43,877 nt of DNA from Phycisphaera mikurensis (GTDB taxonomy: Bacteria; Planctomycetota; B15-G4; JADJEK01). Shown one piece after another: positions 15,240 to 23,004 of the stretch (the first letter of the stretch is position 1; the number at the start of each line of letters is the position of its first letter). Under the pieces are notes generated by a model, which was not told the DNA's origin, searched no databases, and saw only the letters and a program-made list of their open reading frames with translations. A program made the translations under genes and the position numbers. The stretch is taken from positions 1 to 43,877 of the forward strand of contig DYIW01000008.1 of assembly GCA_020723465.1 (NCBI GenBank), read 5' to 3'.

Positions 15240-16763
15240 ATGCGTTGCTCCATTGTTGCCGGTCTGACTCTCATTGCCTTTCTCGCTGCCGACGTCTTTG
15301 CCGCCACGATCACGGTCAGCAAGGGAGGCCCGATCTCCAGCATCCAGGACGGGATCACGCTCGCCGGCCCGGGCGACACGGTGCTGGTCAAGAAGGGCGT
15401 CTACGAGGAGACCGTGGTGATCGGCCAGGGACGCAACGGCCTCAAGCTGCGCGCCCAGGGCGACGTGACCATCGAGGCGTGCCCGTTGGGCTCTCCAGGG
15501 AGCGGGAACGGACTACAGGTGTGGTCCGAGAAGGTCACGGTCTCCGGGTTCCTCATCCAGAACGCGAGGAACGGCAGCGGCGGCGGCGAGACCGCGGTTG
15601 TGGTCTGGGAGGACGATGTGACGTTCGAGGACGTCCGCGTGCGCGGCAGCGCGGCGGACGTCGTCGTCATCCACGGCGACGGGGCACGCGTCGAGCGCTG
15701 CGAGGTGTCGAGCATGCCGTGGGGATATGGCATCGTCGTTTACGGCAACGGCGCGCTCGTCAGCAAGACCACGGTCCAGAACGCGTCCAGCACCGGGATC
15801 TACGTGAAGGGCGACCTGGCGCGCGTCCTCGGCTGCCGCGTGCGCGGGGTCGAGGACGGCTACGGCATCCACCTGGATGGGCACGGGGGACGCATCGAGA
15901 AGAACACGCTCGACTGCATCGACTACTCGGGCATCCTCGTGTACGGGGATTCCTTCACCGTGCGGAACAACAAGGTGCGCGGCGCCGGCGACTGGGGAAT
16001 CGAGATCTTGGGGCACGGCGTGGACGTGCGCCAGAACGAGCTGGTCGGGACCGGCGGGGGGGTGAACGTGCTCGGTGACGTCCCGGAGGTGTGCCAGAAC
16101 GACATCCGCGACTGCCATGGCACCGGCATCGACATTCAGGGCAACGGGGCGGACATCGACGACAACAAGATCACGCGCACGATCGGCGGTTTCATTCGCG
16201 TCGAGGGCGAGGCGCCGAGCATCCTCGACAACTCGTGCGTGGACGCGGTCGGCGACGCGGACGGGATCGCACTCATCGGCCCGGTCACCCTCGGCACCAT
16301 TGCCGGCAACAAGATCACGCGCGCCTCCAGCAGGGGGATCCTGGTGGATCAGAACTGCTCCAACGTGCAGATCGACGACAACGTGGTGGTGTCCTCGGGC
16401 TGCGCCGGTGATCCAGCCTTCCTGCTCTGGGGCAGCGGCCACCAGCTCGCGTGGAACGTCGCGCGCCAGTGCGGCAGCGACGGGTTCCAGGTGGGCGGCA
16501 ACGGCATGCTGCTCGAACACAACAATGCGCTCGACAACCAGCTGGACGGCTTCGACGTGGATTTCGGCTCGGGCAACGAGCTGCGGAAGAACACGGCGCG
16601 GGACAACGGCGCCGAGGGGATCGAGAACAACGGCACGGGCACCACGGTCACCGGCAATACCATGAAGCGGAACCGCCTCGACCTGGCGAACGACGGCACC
16701 GGCACGGAGAGCAACAACAACTTCAGCACCGGTGGTTGGACCGTGCCGCCGGAGATCGACTGA
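15240..16763 (+). CDS. Secreted right-handed parallel beta-helix repeat protein
   Basis: 507 residues with a signal peptide (MRCSIVAGLTLIAFLAADVFAA). The mature part opens with the pectin-lyase-fold entry pattern TITVSKGGPISSIQDGITLAGPGDTVLVKKGVYEETVVI. It then shows about fifteen ~22-residue coils with the NosD/PbH1 signature (TGIYVKGDLARVLGCRVRG, GIHLDGHGGRIEKNTLDC, GIDIQGNGADIDDNKITR). The C-terminus is Asn-rich (NTMKRNRLDLANDGTGTESNNNF). No lyase or hydrolase catalytic triad is evident, so a carbohydrate-binding, adhesin-like or structural role is as likely as catalysis. Its last 41 bases overlap the convergent aroDE gene. Confidence 0.85.
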   Translation: MRCSIVAGLTLIAFLAADVFAATITVSKGGPISSIQDGITLAGPGDTVLVKKGVYEETVVIGQGRNGLKLRAQGDVTIEACPLGSPGSGNGLQVWSEKVTVSGFLIQNARNGSGGGETAVVVWEDDVTFEDVRVRGSAADVVVIHGDGARVERCEVSSMPWGYGIVVYGNGALVSKTTVQNASSTGIYVKGDLARVLGCRVRGVEDGYGIHLDGHGGRIEKNTLDCIDYSGILVYGDSFTVRNNKVRGAGDWGIEILGHGVDVRQNELVGTGGGVNVLGDVPEVCQNDIRDCHGTGIDIQGNGADIDDNKITRTIGGFIRVEGEAPSILDNSCVDAVGDADGIALIGPVTLGTIAGNKITRASSRGILVDQNCSNVQIDDNVVVSSGCAGDPAFLLWGSGHQLAWNVARQCGSDGFQVGGNGMLLEHNNALDNQLDGFDVDFGSGNELRKNTARDNGAEGIENNGTGTTVTGNTMKRNRLDLANDGTGTESNNNFSTGGWTVPPEID

Positions 16764-18336
16764 GACCGCGCGCGATGCCCGCGGCCACGGCGGGCCGGAC
16801 TCGCGCCGGCGGCAGATCGAGGAAGCGGGCGGCCTGCAGCACGGCCTGCTCGCAGAACATGAGCAGGCCGGGGATGGTCTTCCGGCCGGCGCGGCGCGCC
16901 GCCAGCAGGAAGCTGGTATCGAGGGGGGAGTAGACCAGGTCCGCGGCGTATCCCTCGCCGCCGAAGTCGAAGGGGTCGAGCGGCAGATCGTTTCCGGGCA
17001 GGTCGGGAACGGCCTTCACCAGCAGATCGGAGCGCAGCGCCGCGGCGCGCGCCGGCGAGACCGCCTCGATGCCCTGGCCGAGCGCGAGGACCAGCGCGGT
17101 CGTCTTCTCCTGCGAGCGGCCGGTCACGCGCACGCGCACGCCGCGCGTGTTGAGCGCAGAGGCCACGGCGCGCGCCGCCCCGCCCGTGCCGTAGACGAGC
17201 GCCGTGCGCACTTCCCTGCCGCGATGCGGCGCGGCGCACGTTCCGTCCAGCTCGAGGAGCGGGGCGAGCGAACGGCCGAGCTGCACCTCGAGCGCCGCCG
17301 CGGGCCGCGCGAGCGCCAGGTCGAGCGCCGCGAGGAAGCCCGGCGCGTCGGTGCACTCGGCGTGGAAGCGCCCCTCGCCCACGGCCAGCAGCGTGTTCGC
17401 CACACCCGCGGCGCGCGCCTCCTCGCCGGCCGAGGCGGCGAACGTGAGCGCCTCGGCCTTGAAGGGCGCGGTCACCGAGAGCCCGGCGAGCGGCAGCGCG
17501 CGCGCGACCTCCGCCACCTGGTCGAAGGAGCCGGCCGAGAGCGCGGTGTAGACCGAGTCGCGGCCCTCGGCCTGATAGACGCTGTTGTGCGCGCGGGGCG
17601 AGAGGGACGCGGCCACGCTCCTGCCGGCCACGGCGAACACCTGGGTGCGCGGGCCGACCCGCCTGGCGCGGAAGACCTCGAGCGCCTCGTCCACCGTGAT
17701 CTGCCCGGCCGCGGTCTTCCGCGCCGGATGGATGGCCGCGTAGAGGAGCGGCATGCCGAAATACCCGGCGAGCGGCCGCAGGTACCGGCCGGCCTCGCCC
17801 ATGGCGATGGCCGCCACGGGCACTGAGGCAGCGCGCCCGGCGCTCGTCGCTTTCTGCACGAAACGCAGCGCCTCGGCCGGGTCCTGGGCGTCCGCCGCGA
17901 CCTTGACCGCGTCTGCGTCCAGGCCAAGGAGCGCCCGCACGCGCTCCGCGGCGTCGTCTCCAGCGGAGGGGCCGTGCCAGGACACGATGCGCCGCGCCCT
18001 GCCGCGCGGCAACGCGGCCGCCAGGTCGGACTCGAGGTCGATCCAGGCGAAGCCGGCCGCGTCCGCGCGCTCGAGCAGTCGGCGCCGCGCCGGCAGGTCG
18101 CCCGCGAACTCGCCGCCCTGCGCGCTCGTCCGGAGCGTGCACACGGCCGGGCGGCCGATGGCCCGGACCAGCGCGGCGAGTTCCACTGTCTCCGGGTTGG
18201 CGAAGCGATCGAGGCGCACTTCCAGCAGGTCGACCTCGGTGGGGGCGGCGCGCGCGTCGCGCGCGGCCGACTCCAGGTCGCGGGCGCCGCTGCACCCGAC
18301 GAGTAGAGGACCGGCCGCGTCCGTGCGGCCGCTCAT
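16723..18336 (-). CDS. aroDE: Bifunctional type I 3-dehydroquinate dehydratase / shikimate dehydrogenase
   Basis: A 537-residue fusion covering steps 3 and 4 of the shikimate pathway. Residues about 10-228 are a class I dehydroquinase with EVRLDRF, catalytic His121 (IVSWHG) and Schiff-base Lys145 (AVKVAADA). Residues about 232-520 are shikimate dehydrogenase with SLSPRAHN for substrate binding, catalytic Lys293 (VTAPFKAEA) and the NADP loop VYGTGGAARAVASAL. The ORF track start at 18594 is upstream; ATG 18336 overlaps the preceding gene's stop (ATGA). AroDE fusions are known from plants, Chlamydiae and Planctomycetes. The end overlaps the convergent beta-helix gene by 41 bases. Confidence 0.9.
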   Translation of the reverse strand: MSGRTDAAGPLLVGCSGARDLESAARDARAAPTEVDLLEVRLDRFANPETVELAALVRAIGRPAVCTLRTSAQGGEFAGDLPARRRLLERADAAGFAWIDLESDLAAALPRGRARRIVSWHGPSAGDDAAERVRALLGLDADAVKVAADAQDPAEALRFVQKATSAGRAASVPVAAIAMGEAGRYLRPLAGYFGMPLLYAAIHPARKTAAGQITVDEALEVFRARRVGPRTQVFAVAGRSVAASLSPRAHNSVYQAEGRDSVYTALSAGSFDQVAEVARALPLAGLSVTAPFKAEALTFAASAGEEARAAGVANTLLAVGEGRFHAECTDAPGFLAALDLALARPAAALEVQLGRSLAPLLELDGTCAAPHRGREVRTALVYGTGGAARAVASALNTRGVRVRVTGRSQEKTTALVLALGQGIEAVSPARAAALRSDLLVKAVPDLPGNDLPLDPFDFGGEGYAADLVYSPLDTSFLLAARRAGRKTIPGLLMFCEQAVLQAARFLDLPPARVRPAVAAGIARGLSRSPAARSNHRC

Positions 18337-19244
18337 GGCGCGCGCCGGCGCGCGCCGAGGAGGCGCGCGATCTCTGCGGCCTCCCGGCCCTGCAGGCGTC
18401 CGGACGCGGTCGCGGCCCAGAGCGTGACGCGGGCCGCCAGCCGGTAGGCCGCGAGCAGGTCGGCGGAGACACGCGCGAGCGCCGCGAGGTGCGCGCGCAC
18501 GGTGGTGGCGTCGCCGCGCACGATCGGTCCGGTGAGGGCGCGCGCCGGGCCGAGCCGCTCCAGGTTGTCGAGCGTGCCCCGCAGCAGCGGCCACAGCGGC
18601 GCGGCCGGGTCGCGCGCGAAGGAAGGCAGGGCGCCGAGCAGGGCGGCGGCGAGGTGGGCGACCGCGACCGCGCCGTTCGAGGCCACGGCCGCGGCCGCGT
18701 GGTAGAGCGCCTTCTCCTCGGCCGCGAGGCGTACGGGCCGGCCGCCGGCGAGGCGCGCCAGGGCAGACAGCGCGGCCGCGGTCCCGCGATCGCCCTCGAC
18801 CGCGAAGGTGGAGCCGGGCAGGAGGCGCAGCGCCTGCGCGGGCGAGGCGAAGGTCTGCAGGGGGTGGAGCGAGCCGACCGCCGCGCCTTGCGCACGCAGC
18901 ACCCCAATCGCCTCGCCGGGGAAGGCGCCGGAGCAGTGGAAGGCGATGGTGCCCCGCTGCAGCGGCACGCGCGCGGCGATCTGGTGCGCCGTGCCCTCGA
19001 GCACGCGGTCGATCGTGGCCAGCATGAGCAGGCTGCCGGCCCCGGCCGCGGCCAGGTCGGTCGCGGGCGCGCCCGCGCCGATGAAGCGGCAGGCGCCGCG
19101 CGCGCGCGCCGCGGAGCGCGAGATGACCGCCGCGACCGGCAGGCCGGCCGCGTGCCAGGCTCTTCCCAGGGAACGGCCGACCACGCCTGCGCCCACGATC
19201 ACGAGGCGCCGCCGCGCCAGGCCCCTCGGCATTGCTCCGGCCAT
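18333..19244 (-). CDS. Rossmann-like, DUF2520-domain dehydrogenase-like protein
   Basis: About 303 residues from ATG 19244; GTG 19295 and ATG 19232 are alternatives because no strong ribosome site decides. A dinucleotide-binding beta-alpha-beta unit opens it (RRLVIVGAGVVGRSLGRAWHAAGLPVAAVISRS). The DUF2520 half follows with AFHCSGAF, VGSLHPLQTFASP and GSTFAVEGD, then a helical dimerisation region. The fold resembles 6-phosphogluconate/ketopantoate-type dehydrogenases. The reaction is not established. It lies in a run with panC, folK and aroDE, which hints at a cofactor-pathway reductase. Its stop overlaps the aroDE start. Confidence 0.75.
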   Translation of the reverse strand: MAGAMPRGLARRRLVIVGAGVVGRSLGRAWHAAGLPVAAVISRSAARARGACRFIGAGAPATDLAAAGAGSLLMLATIDRVLEGTAHQIAARVPLQRGTIAFHCSGAFPGEAIGVLRAQGAAVGSLHPLQTFASPAQALRLLPGSTFAVEGDRGTAAALSALARLAGGRPVRLAAEEKALYHAAAAVASNGAVAVAHLAAALLGALPSFARDPAAPLWPLLRGTLDNLERLGPARALTGPIVRGDATTVRAHLAALARVSADLLAAYRLAARVTLWAATASGRLQGREAAEIARLLGARRRAP

Positions 19245-19346
19245 CTCAGCACCGGCCCGCGCCGGGCCGGCCCTCGTCGTCTGTTCTGGCCGCACGCTGC
19301 CGCGCTCCCCTGGCGCTGCAGCGAGTATGCACGGCGCGCGCTCCGG

Positions 19347-19811
19347 CTAGCTCGCCTCGCGCTCGAGCGGCGGCGGCTCGGGATAGTCGCTGAAGTCGTC
19401 GAACTCGTCGATGTCGGGCGCCACGTAGTCGGGCGACTTGGACTTCTCCAACTCGGCGTGGAACGCCTCGAGGATCGACTGCTCGATGAAGCGCCGGCAC
19501 CTCGGGTTGATCGGATGGGAGATGTCGGTGTGCAGCCGCGCCCGCCCGCGGCCGTCCGATCGCGCGCGGTTCGGCGAGAGGCGCGATCCGCACTCGTTGC
19601 AGAACCTCGCCCTGAGGTGGTTCTTGGTGCCGCACTTCTGGCAGCGGTCGGTGAGCTTGCGGCTCGGCATGGCCACGAACGGGCCGTTCGTGCCCTCGAT
19701 GATCTTGATGTCGCGCACCACGAAGTCGTCGTCGAAGGTGATGGTGCAGAAGGCCTGCAGCTTCTCGCTGCGGTTGTCGACGAGCTTCACACGGACTTCA
19801 GAGATCTGCAC
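19347..19811 (-). CDS. spoVG: SpoVG-family protein with an inserted zinc ribbon
   Basis: 154 residues. The SpoVG core is clear: MQISEVRVKLVDNRSEKLQAFCTITFDDDFVVRDIKIIEGTNGPFVAMPSRK, then DISHPINPRCRRFIEQSILEAFHAELEK. SpoVG binds nucleic acid and modulates septation, sporulation and virulence genes in various bacteria. Between the halves, where Bacillus SpoVG has a short loop, lie ~40 extra residues with two CxxC pairs (Cys57/60 and Cys71/74, CQKCGTKNHLRARFCNECG) and a basic stretch, i.e. a zinc ribbon. An acidic tail ends the protein. The start is GTG with a strong GAGGAG seven bases upstream. ispE lies immediately upstream, echoing the ispE/spoVG neighbourhood of Firmicutes. Confidence 0.92.
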   Translation of the reverse strand: MQISEVRVKLVDNRSEKLQAFCTITFDDDFVVRDIKIIEGTNGPFVAMPSRKLTDRCQKCGTKNHLRARFCNECGSRLSPNRARSDGRGRARLHTDISHPINPRCRRFIEQSILEAFHAELEKSKSPDYVAPDIDEFDDFSDYPEPPPLEREAS

Positions 19812-19841
19812 GTGCGTACTCCTCGCACATCTTTCAGCCCG

Positions 19842-20729
19842 TCAGCCGGGCAGGCTTTCGCACAGAAAGATCTCCCCGGCCGCCACAGCCAGGAGTCTGC
19901 GCATGACCTCGACGCCCTGGGCGCGGTCCGCCACCGCCGCGAACATCGCGGAGCCGCTGCCGGTCACGCAGAAGGGCAAGCCCGTCTCACGTGACACTCG
20001 GTCCTGAAGCGCCGCGAGTTGCGGGAATGCCCGGCGGAATGGAACCGCGAGAGCATTTTGAAACCCCGGCGCACCGCGCCCTATCGGACGATCAAGACTC
20101 TTGAGGAACGTTCTTAGGTCGCCCTTAGGTTTTGTCAAGTCTAAGTTTAGGGTTCCGTATACAAGCGCGGTGGAAACGGCGACGCCCGGATAGAGGACGA
20201 CGAAGGTGAAACGGGGACTTCTGTGGCGCGGCAGGGCCTCGATGCGCTCCCCGCGGCCGCGCGCCACCGCCGTGCCGCCGGTCAGAAAAAACGGCACATC
20301 CGAGCCCAGTCCGGACGCGATCTGTTCGAGTCGCGGCTTGGAGAGAGGCTCGCCCAAGAGGTGGTTCACTGCCGCGAGCATGGCCCCTGCATCGGCAGAA
20401 CCGCCCCCCAAACCTGCGCCCAGCGGGATGGTTTTTTGCAGATTCACCGCAAGACCAACGCGCGCGTTCAGCGCAGAGAACAGGGCTTCCGCCGCCCGCA
20501 CCACCAGGTTGGTGCCGTCCGCCGGGCAGGGCCGCCCGGAGACCAGGAGGCGCACCGTTTCGCCCGGGACGCGCTCGACCGCGAGCTCGTCGCACAGATC
20601 GATCGCGTGCATCACGGTCTCGATCTCGTGGAAGCCGTCGGGCCGCTTGCAGAGAACGTCGAGGTAGAGGTTCAGCTTGGCCGGCGCGCGCAGCACCACG
20701 CGGTCGCGGCTCGTCTCGGTGAAGATCAT
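19842..20729 (-). CDS. ispE: 4-diphosphocytidyl-2-C-methyl-D-erythritol kinase
   Basis: 295 residues. A GHMP kinase that phosphorylates CDP-ME in the MEP isoprenoid pathway. Motifs are PAKLNLYLDVLCKRPDGFHEIETVMHAIDL, the ATP loop IPLGAGLGGGSADAGAML, SDVPFFLTGG and the C-terminal CVTGSGSAMF. ATG 20729 overlaps the panC stop (ATGA), so coupling is likely. The middle of the gene (about 20020-20470) is clearly AT-richer than its surroundings, with runs such as TTTTTT and AAAAAA and Leu codons such as CTT and CTA, although the frame and motifs are intact. Confidence 0.93.
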   Translation of the reverse strand: MIFTETSRDRVVLRAPAKLNLYLDVLCKRPDGFHEIETVMHAIDLCDELAVERVPGETVRLLVSGRPCPADGTNLVVRAAEALFSALNARVGLAVNLQKTIPLGAGLGGGSADAGAMLAAVNHLLGEPLSKPRLEQIASGLGSDVPFFLTGGTAVARGRGERIEALPRHRSPRFTFVVLYPGVAVSTALVYGTLNLDLTKPKGDLRTFLKSLDRPIGRGAPGFQNALAVPFRRAFPQLAALQDRVSRETGLPFCVTGSGSAMFAAVADRAQGVEVMRRLLAVAAGEIFLCESLPG

Positions 20730-21583
20730 CCGGCGGGCGACCCGAGCAGGGCGTTGTCGATGAGGTGCGTGCCGTCCACGCGCGCGGCCAGGAGCAGGAG
20801 CCCCACGGGCTCGCAGCGCTCGAGGTCCTCGAACGTCTCGGGATCGACCAACGCCAGGTAGTCGACGCTCAGGCCGGGCGGCTCCTCGAGCTCGCGGCGC
20901 GCGCGCGCCAGCAGCGCCGCCGCGCGTCGCTCGCCGCGCGCGTGCTCCGCCCGCGCCGCCGTCAGCGCCCGGCTCAGGCCCAAGGCGCGGGCGCGGCCCT
21001 CCGCGCTCAGGTAGGCGTTGCGGCTGGAGAGCGCCAGGCCGTCCGGCGCGCGCACCGTGGGCAGCACCACGATCTCCACCGGGAAGGCGAGGTCGGCCAC
21101 CATGCGCCGCACCAGCAGGGCCTGCTGCGCGTCCTTCTGGCCGAAGAAGGCCACGTCCGGCTGGACGACGTGCAGCAGCTTCGCCACGACAGTGAGCACG
21201 CCGCGGAAGTGGCCCGGGCGCAGCGCGCCCTCGAAGCGCGCGGCGAGGCGTTCGTTGCTGACGTGCGTGGCGAAGCCGGGCGGGTACATCTCCTGCGCGC
21301 TGGCGCTGAAAATGGCGTCGCAGCCCACCGCGGCGAGCTTGTCCCGATCTCCCTCGAGGTCGCGCGGGTAGCGCTCCAGGTCCTCGCCCGGGCCGAACTG
21401 CAGGGGATTGACGAAGATCGACACCACGACGCGCGCGCAACGCGCGCGCGCGGCCCGCATCAGCGACAGGTGCCCCTCGTGCAGGGCGCCCATGGTCGGC
21501 ACGAAGCCGAGCGACGCCCCCGCGCCGCGCCACGCGCGCGCCAGGCGCGTCATCTCGGCGCAGCCGCGCACGATCGGGATCAT
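20726..21583 (-). CDS. panC: Pantothenate synthetase (pantoate-beta-alanine ligase)
   Basis: 285 residues from ATG 21583, which overlaps the stop of the pssA-folK fusion. It condenses pantoate and beta-alanine with ATP. Motifs are FVPTMGALHEGHLSLMRAAR (HIGH-like), IFVNPLQFGPGEDLERYPRD, GHFRGVLTVVAKLLHVVQPDVAFFGQKDAQQ and SSRNAYLS (KMSKS-like region). All are intact and length is normal. Placement directly after folK repeats the folK-panC neighbourhood found in many bacteria. Confidence 0.95.
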   Translation of the reverse strand: MIPIVRGCAEMTRLARAWRGAGASLGFVPTMGALHEGHLSLMRAARARCARVVVSIFVNPLQFGPGEDLERYPRDLEGDRDKLAAVGCDAIFSASAQEMYPPGFATHVSNERLAARFEGALRPGHFRGVLTVVAKLLHVVQPDVAFFGQKDAQQALLVRRMVADLAFPVEIVVLPTVRAPDGLALSSRNAYLSAEGRARALGLSRALTAARAEHARGERRAAALLARARRELEEPPGLSVDYLALVDPETFEDLERCEPVGLLLLAARVDGTHLIDNALLGSPAG

Positions 21584-22938
21584 GCGTCCCGGCGCGCGCG
21601 CTGCTCGATGAGCAGCTCGCGGATCGTCTTGCCCGTCACCGGATCGACCATGTCCGGCGCCACGGTGGCGGCCGGCTCGAGGACGAAGCCGCGCTCGCGG
21701 TAGCGCGGGTGGGGCAGCGTCAGGTCGCGCGTCTCGCAAATGGTGCTGCCGTGCAGGATGAGGTCGAGGTCGAGTACGCGCGGGCCGTCCTTGATCGAGC
21801 GGTCGCGGCCGCGACGCGCCTCGATCTTCTGCAGCTCGCGCAGCAGCTCCTCGGGGGCAAGGGCCGTGTCGAGCAGCGCCACGCCGTTCAAGAAGGGCCG
21901 CTGCGCCGGCCCGCCCACCGGCTCGGTCTCGAGCAGCTCGGACACCGCCACGACCTCGGTCCCGCGCAGGCGGCGGAGCTGCCCGAGGGCGAAGCGGATG
22001 TGCGCCTCGCGGTCGCCCAGGTTGGAGCCGAGGGCGACGAGCGCCTCCGTGCCCGCCCCCTCGCCCGCGCCGCGCGGCTCGAGCCCGTTGGGCGCGAAGA
22101 TGCGCCTGCCGGTCATGCGCTCGGCCAGCGCCATGAGCGGCCCGGCCACGGCGTAGCCGCCGAAGCAGAGGAAGAAGAGCGTCTCGTGGTAGGTGGCGGC
22201 GAGGAAGAGGATCACGAGGATGACCACGAGGTGCAGGAAGGGACGCCGCCCGCGGAACCAGCGGCTCACCAGGTGGACGTAGGCGACGCGCGAGATCATC
22301 ATGCCGCCGAGGAGCGGCAGCATCCACAGGTAGGCGCGCACCAGCAGGAGCCGCGTCTCGGCGCTCATGCCCGCGAGCGGCGACTCCTGCTCGAACAGCA
22401 GGAAGGCCGAGGAGGCCACCACGCCGGCGGCCGCGGGCGAGGGCAGCCCGCAGAAGCGTTCGTGCGACTCCTCATCCTCGTCCGTTTCGAGCGTGAAGCG
22501 CGCCAGGCGCAGCGCGGCCGAGATGACGTAGAGCGCGCACAAGAGCAGCACGAACTTCTGGCGGTAGGGCACGCCGGCGCTGGTGAGCGTGTAGTCGTAC
22601 ACCACCTTGACCAGGAAGGCGGGCGCCACGCCGAAGGTGATCAGGTCGGTGAGCGAGTCGAGCTGCGCGCCGAAGTCGGACGACTGCTTGGTCAGGCGCG
22701 CGATGCGGCCGTCGAGCGCGTCGAACAGCATGGCCAGGAGGATCATCCAGGCCGCCCACAGGATGTTGTGCGCGAAGAGCTCGGGCCAGAGCAGCGCGTC
22801 GGCGATCTTGGCGATGGCCAGGAAGCCGCAGAACGTGTTGCCCAGGGTGCAGAGGGTCGGCAGGATGGCGACGGGCTTGAAGCGGGGAGTCATGTTTGTT
22901 CGCGGCGGCCGCGCCGCGTGCCGGGGATCCTCGTCCAT
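21580..22938 (-). CDS. Fusion of phosphatidylserine synthase (PssA) and HPPK (FolK)
   Basis: A 452-residue single frame. Residues about 18-275 are a CDP-alcohol phosphatidyltransferase with six to eight membrane helices and the full motif DGxxAR(x8)G(x3)D(x3)D (Asp76-Asp98, DGRIARLTKQSSDFGAQLDSLTD). They would make phosphatidylserine from CDP-diacylglycerol and serine. After a short linker (GLEPRGAGEGAG), residues about 298-445 are 6-hydroxymethyl-7,8-dihydropterin pyrophosphokinase with EALVALGSNLGDR, RPFLNGVALLDT, DGPRVLDLDLILHG and LPHPRYRERGFVLEP. psd lies just upstream, giving the complete PE pathway. ATG 22893 is an alternative start. The fusion would tether a folate enzyme to the membrane. 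An assembly frameshift is possible but both halves are motif-complete. Confidence 0.88.
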   Translation of the reverse strand: MDEDPRHAARPPRTNMTPRFKPVAILPTLCTLGNTFCGFLAIAKIADALLWPELFAHNILWAAWMILLAMLFDALDGRIARLTKQSSDFGAQLDSLTDLITFGVAPAFLVKVVYDYTLTSAGVPYRQKFVLLLCALYVISAALRLARFTLETDEDEESHERFCGLPSPAAAGVVASSAFLLFEQESPLAGMSAETRLLLVRAYLWMLPLLGGMMISRVAYVHLVSRWFRGRRPFLHLVVILVILFLAATYHETLFFLCFGGYAVAGPLMALAERMTGRRIFAPNGLEPRGAGEGAGTEALVALGSNLGDREAHIRFALGQLRRLRGTEVVAVSELLETEPVGGPAQRPFLNGVALLDTALAPEELLRELQKIEARRGRDRSIKDGPRVLDLDLILHGSTICETRDLTLPHPRYRERGFVLEPAATVAPDMVDPVTGKTIRELLIEQRARRDA

Positions 22939-23004
22939 GTTTCGACGGCCCTTCAGGGTACTGGCCGGCGCCGGGAATATCCACGCGCGCCGCGCCGGAC
23001 CGGG

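Noticed and set aside
16349-18907. 852-codon minus frame across aroDE
   Set aside because: It overlaps aroDE in another frame and is Arg/Pro/Ala-rich without motifs.
20270-20460. Programmed frameshift at the A6/T6 runs in ispE
   Set aside because: The heptamer is not in the slippery phase, the 0 frame is complete, and no downstream frame adds a domain.
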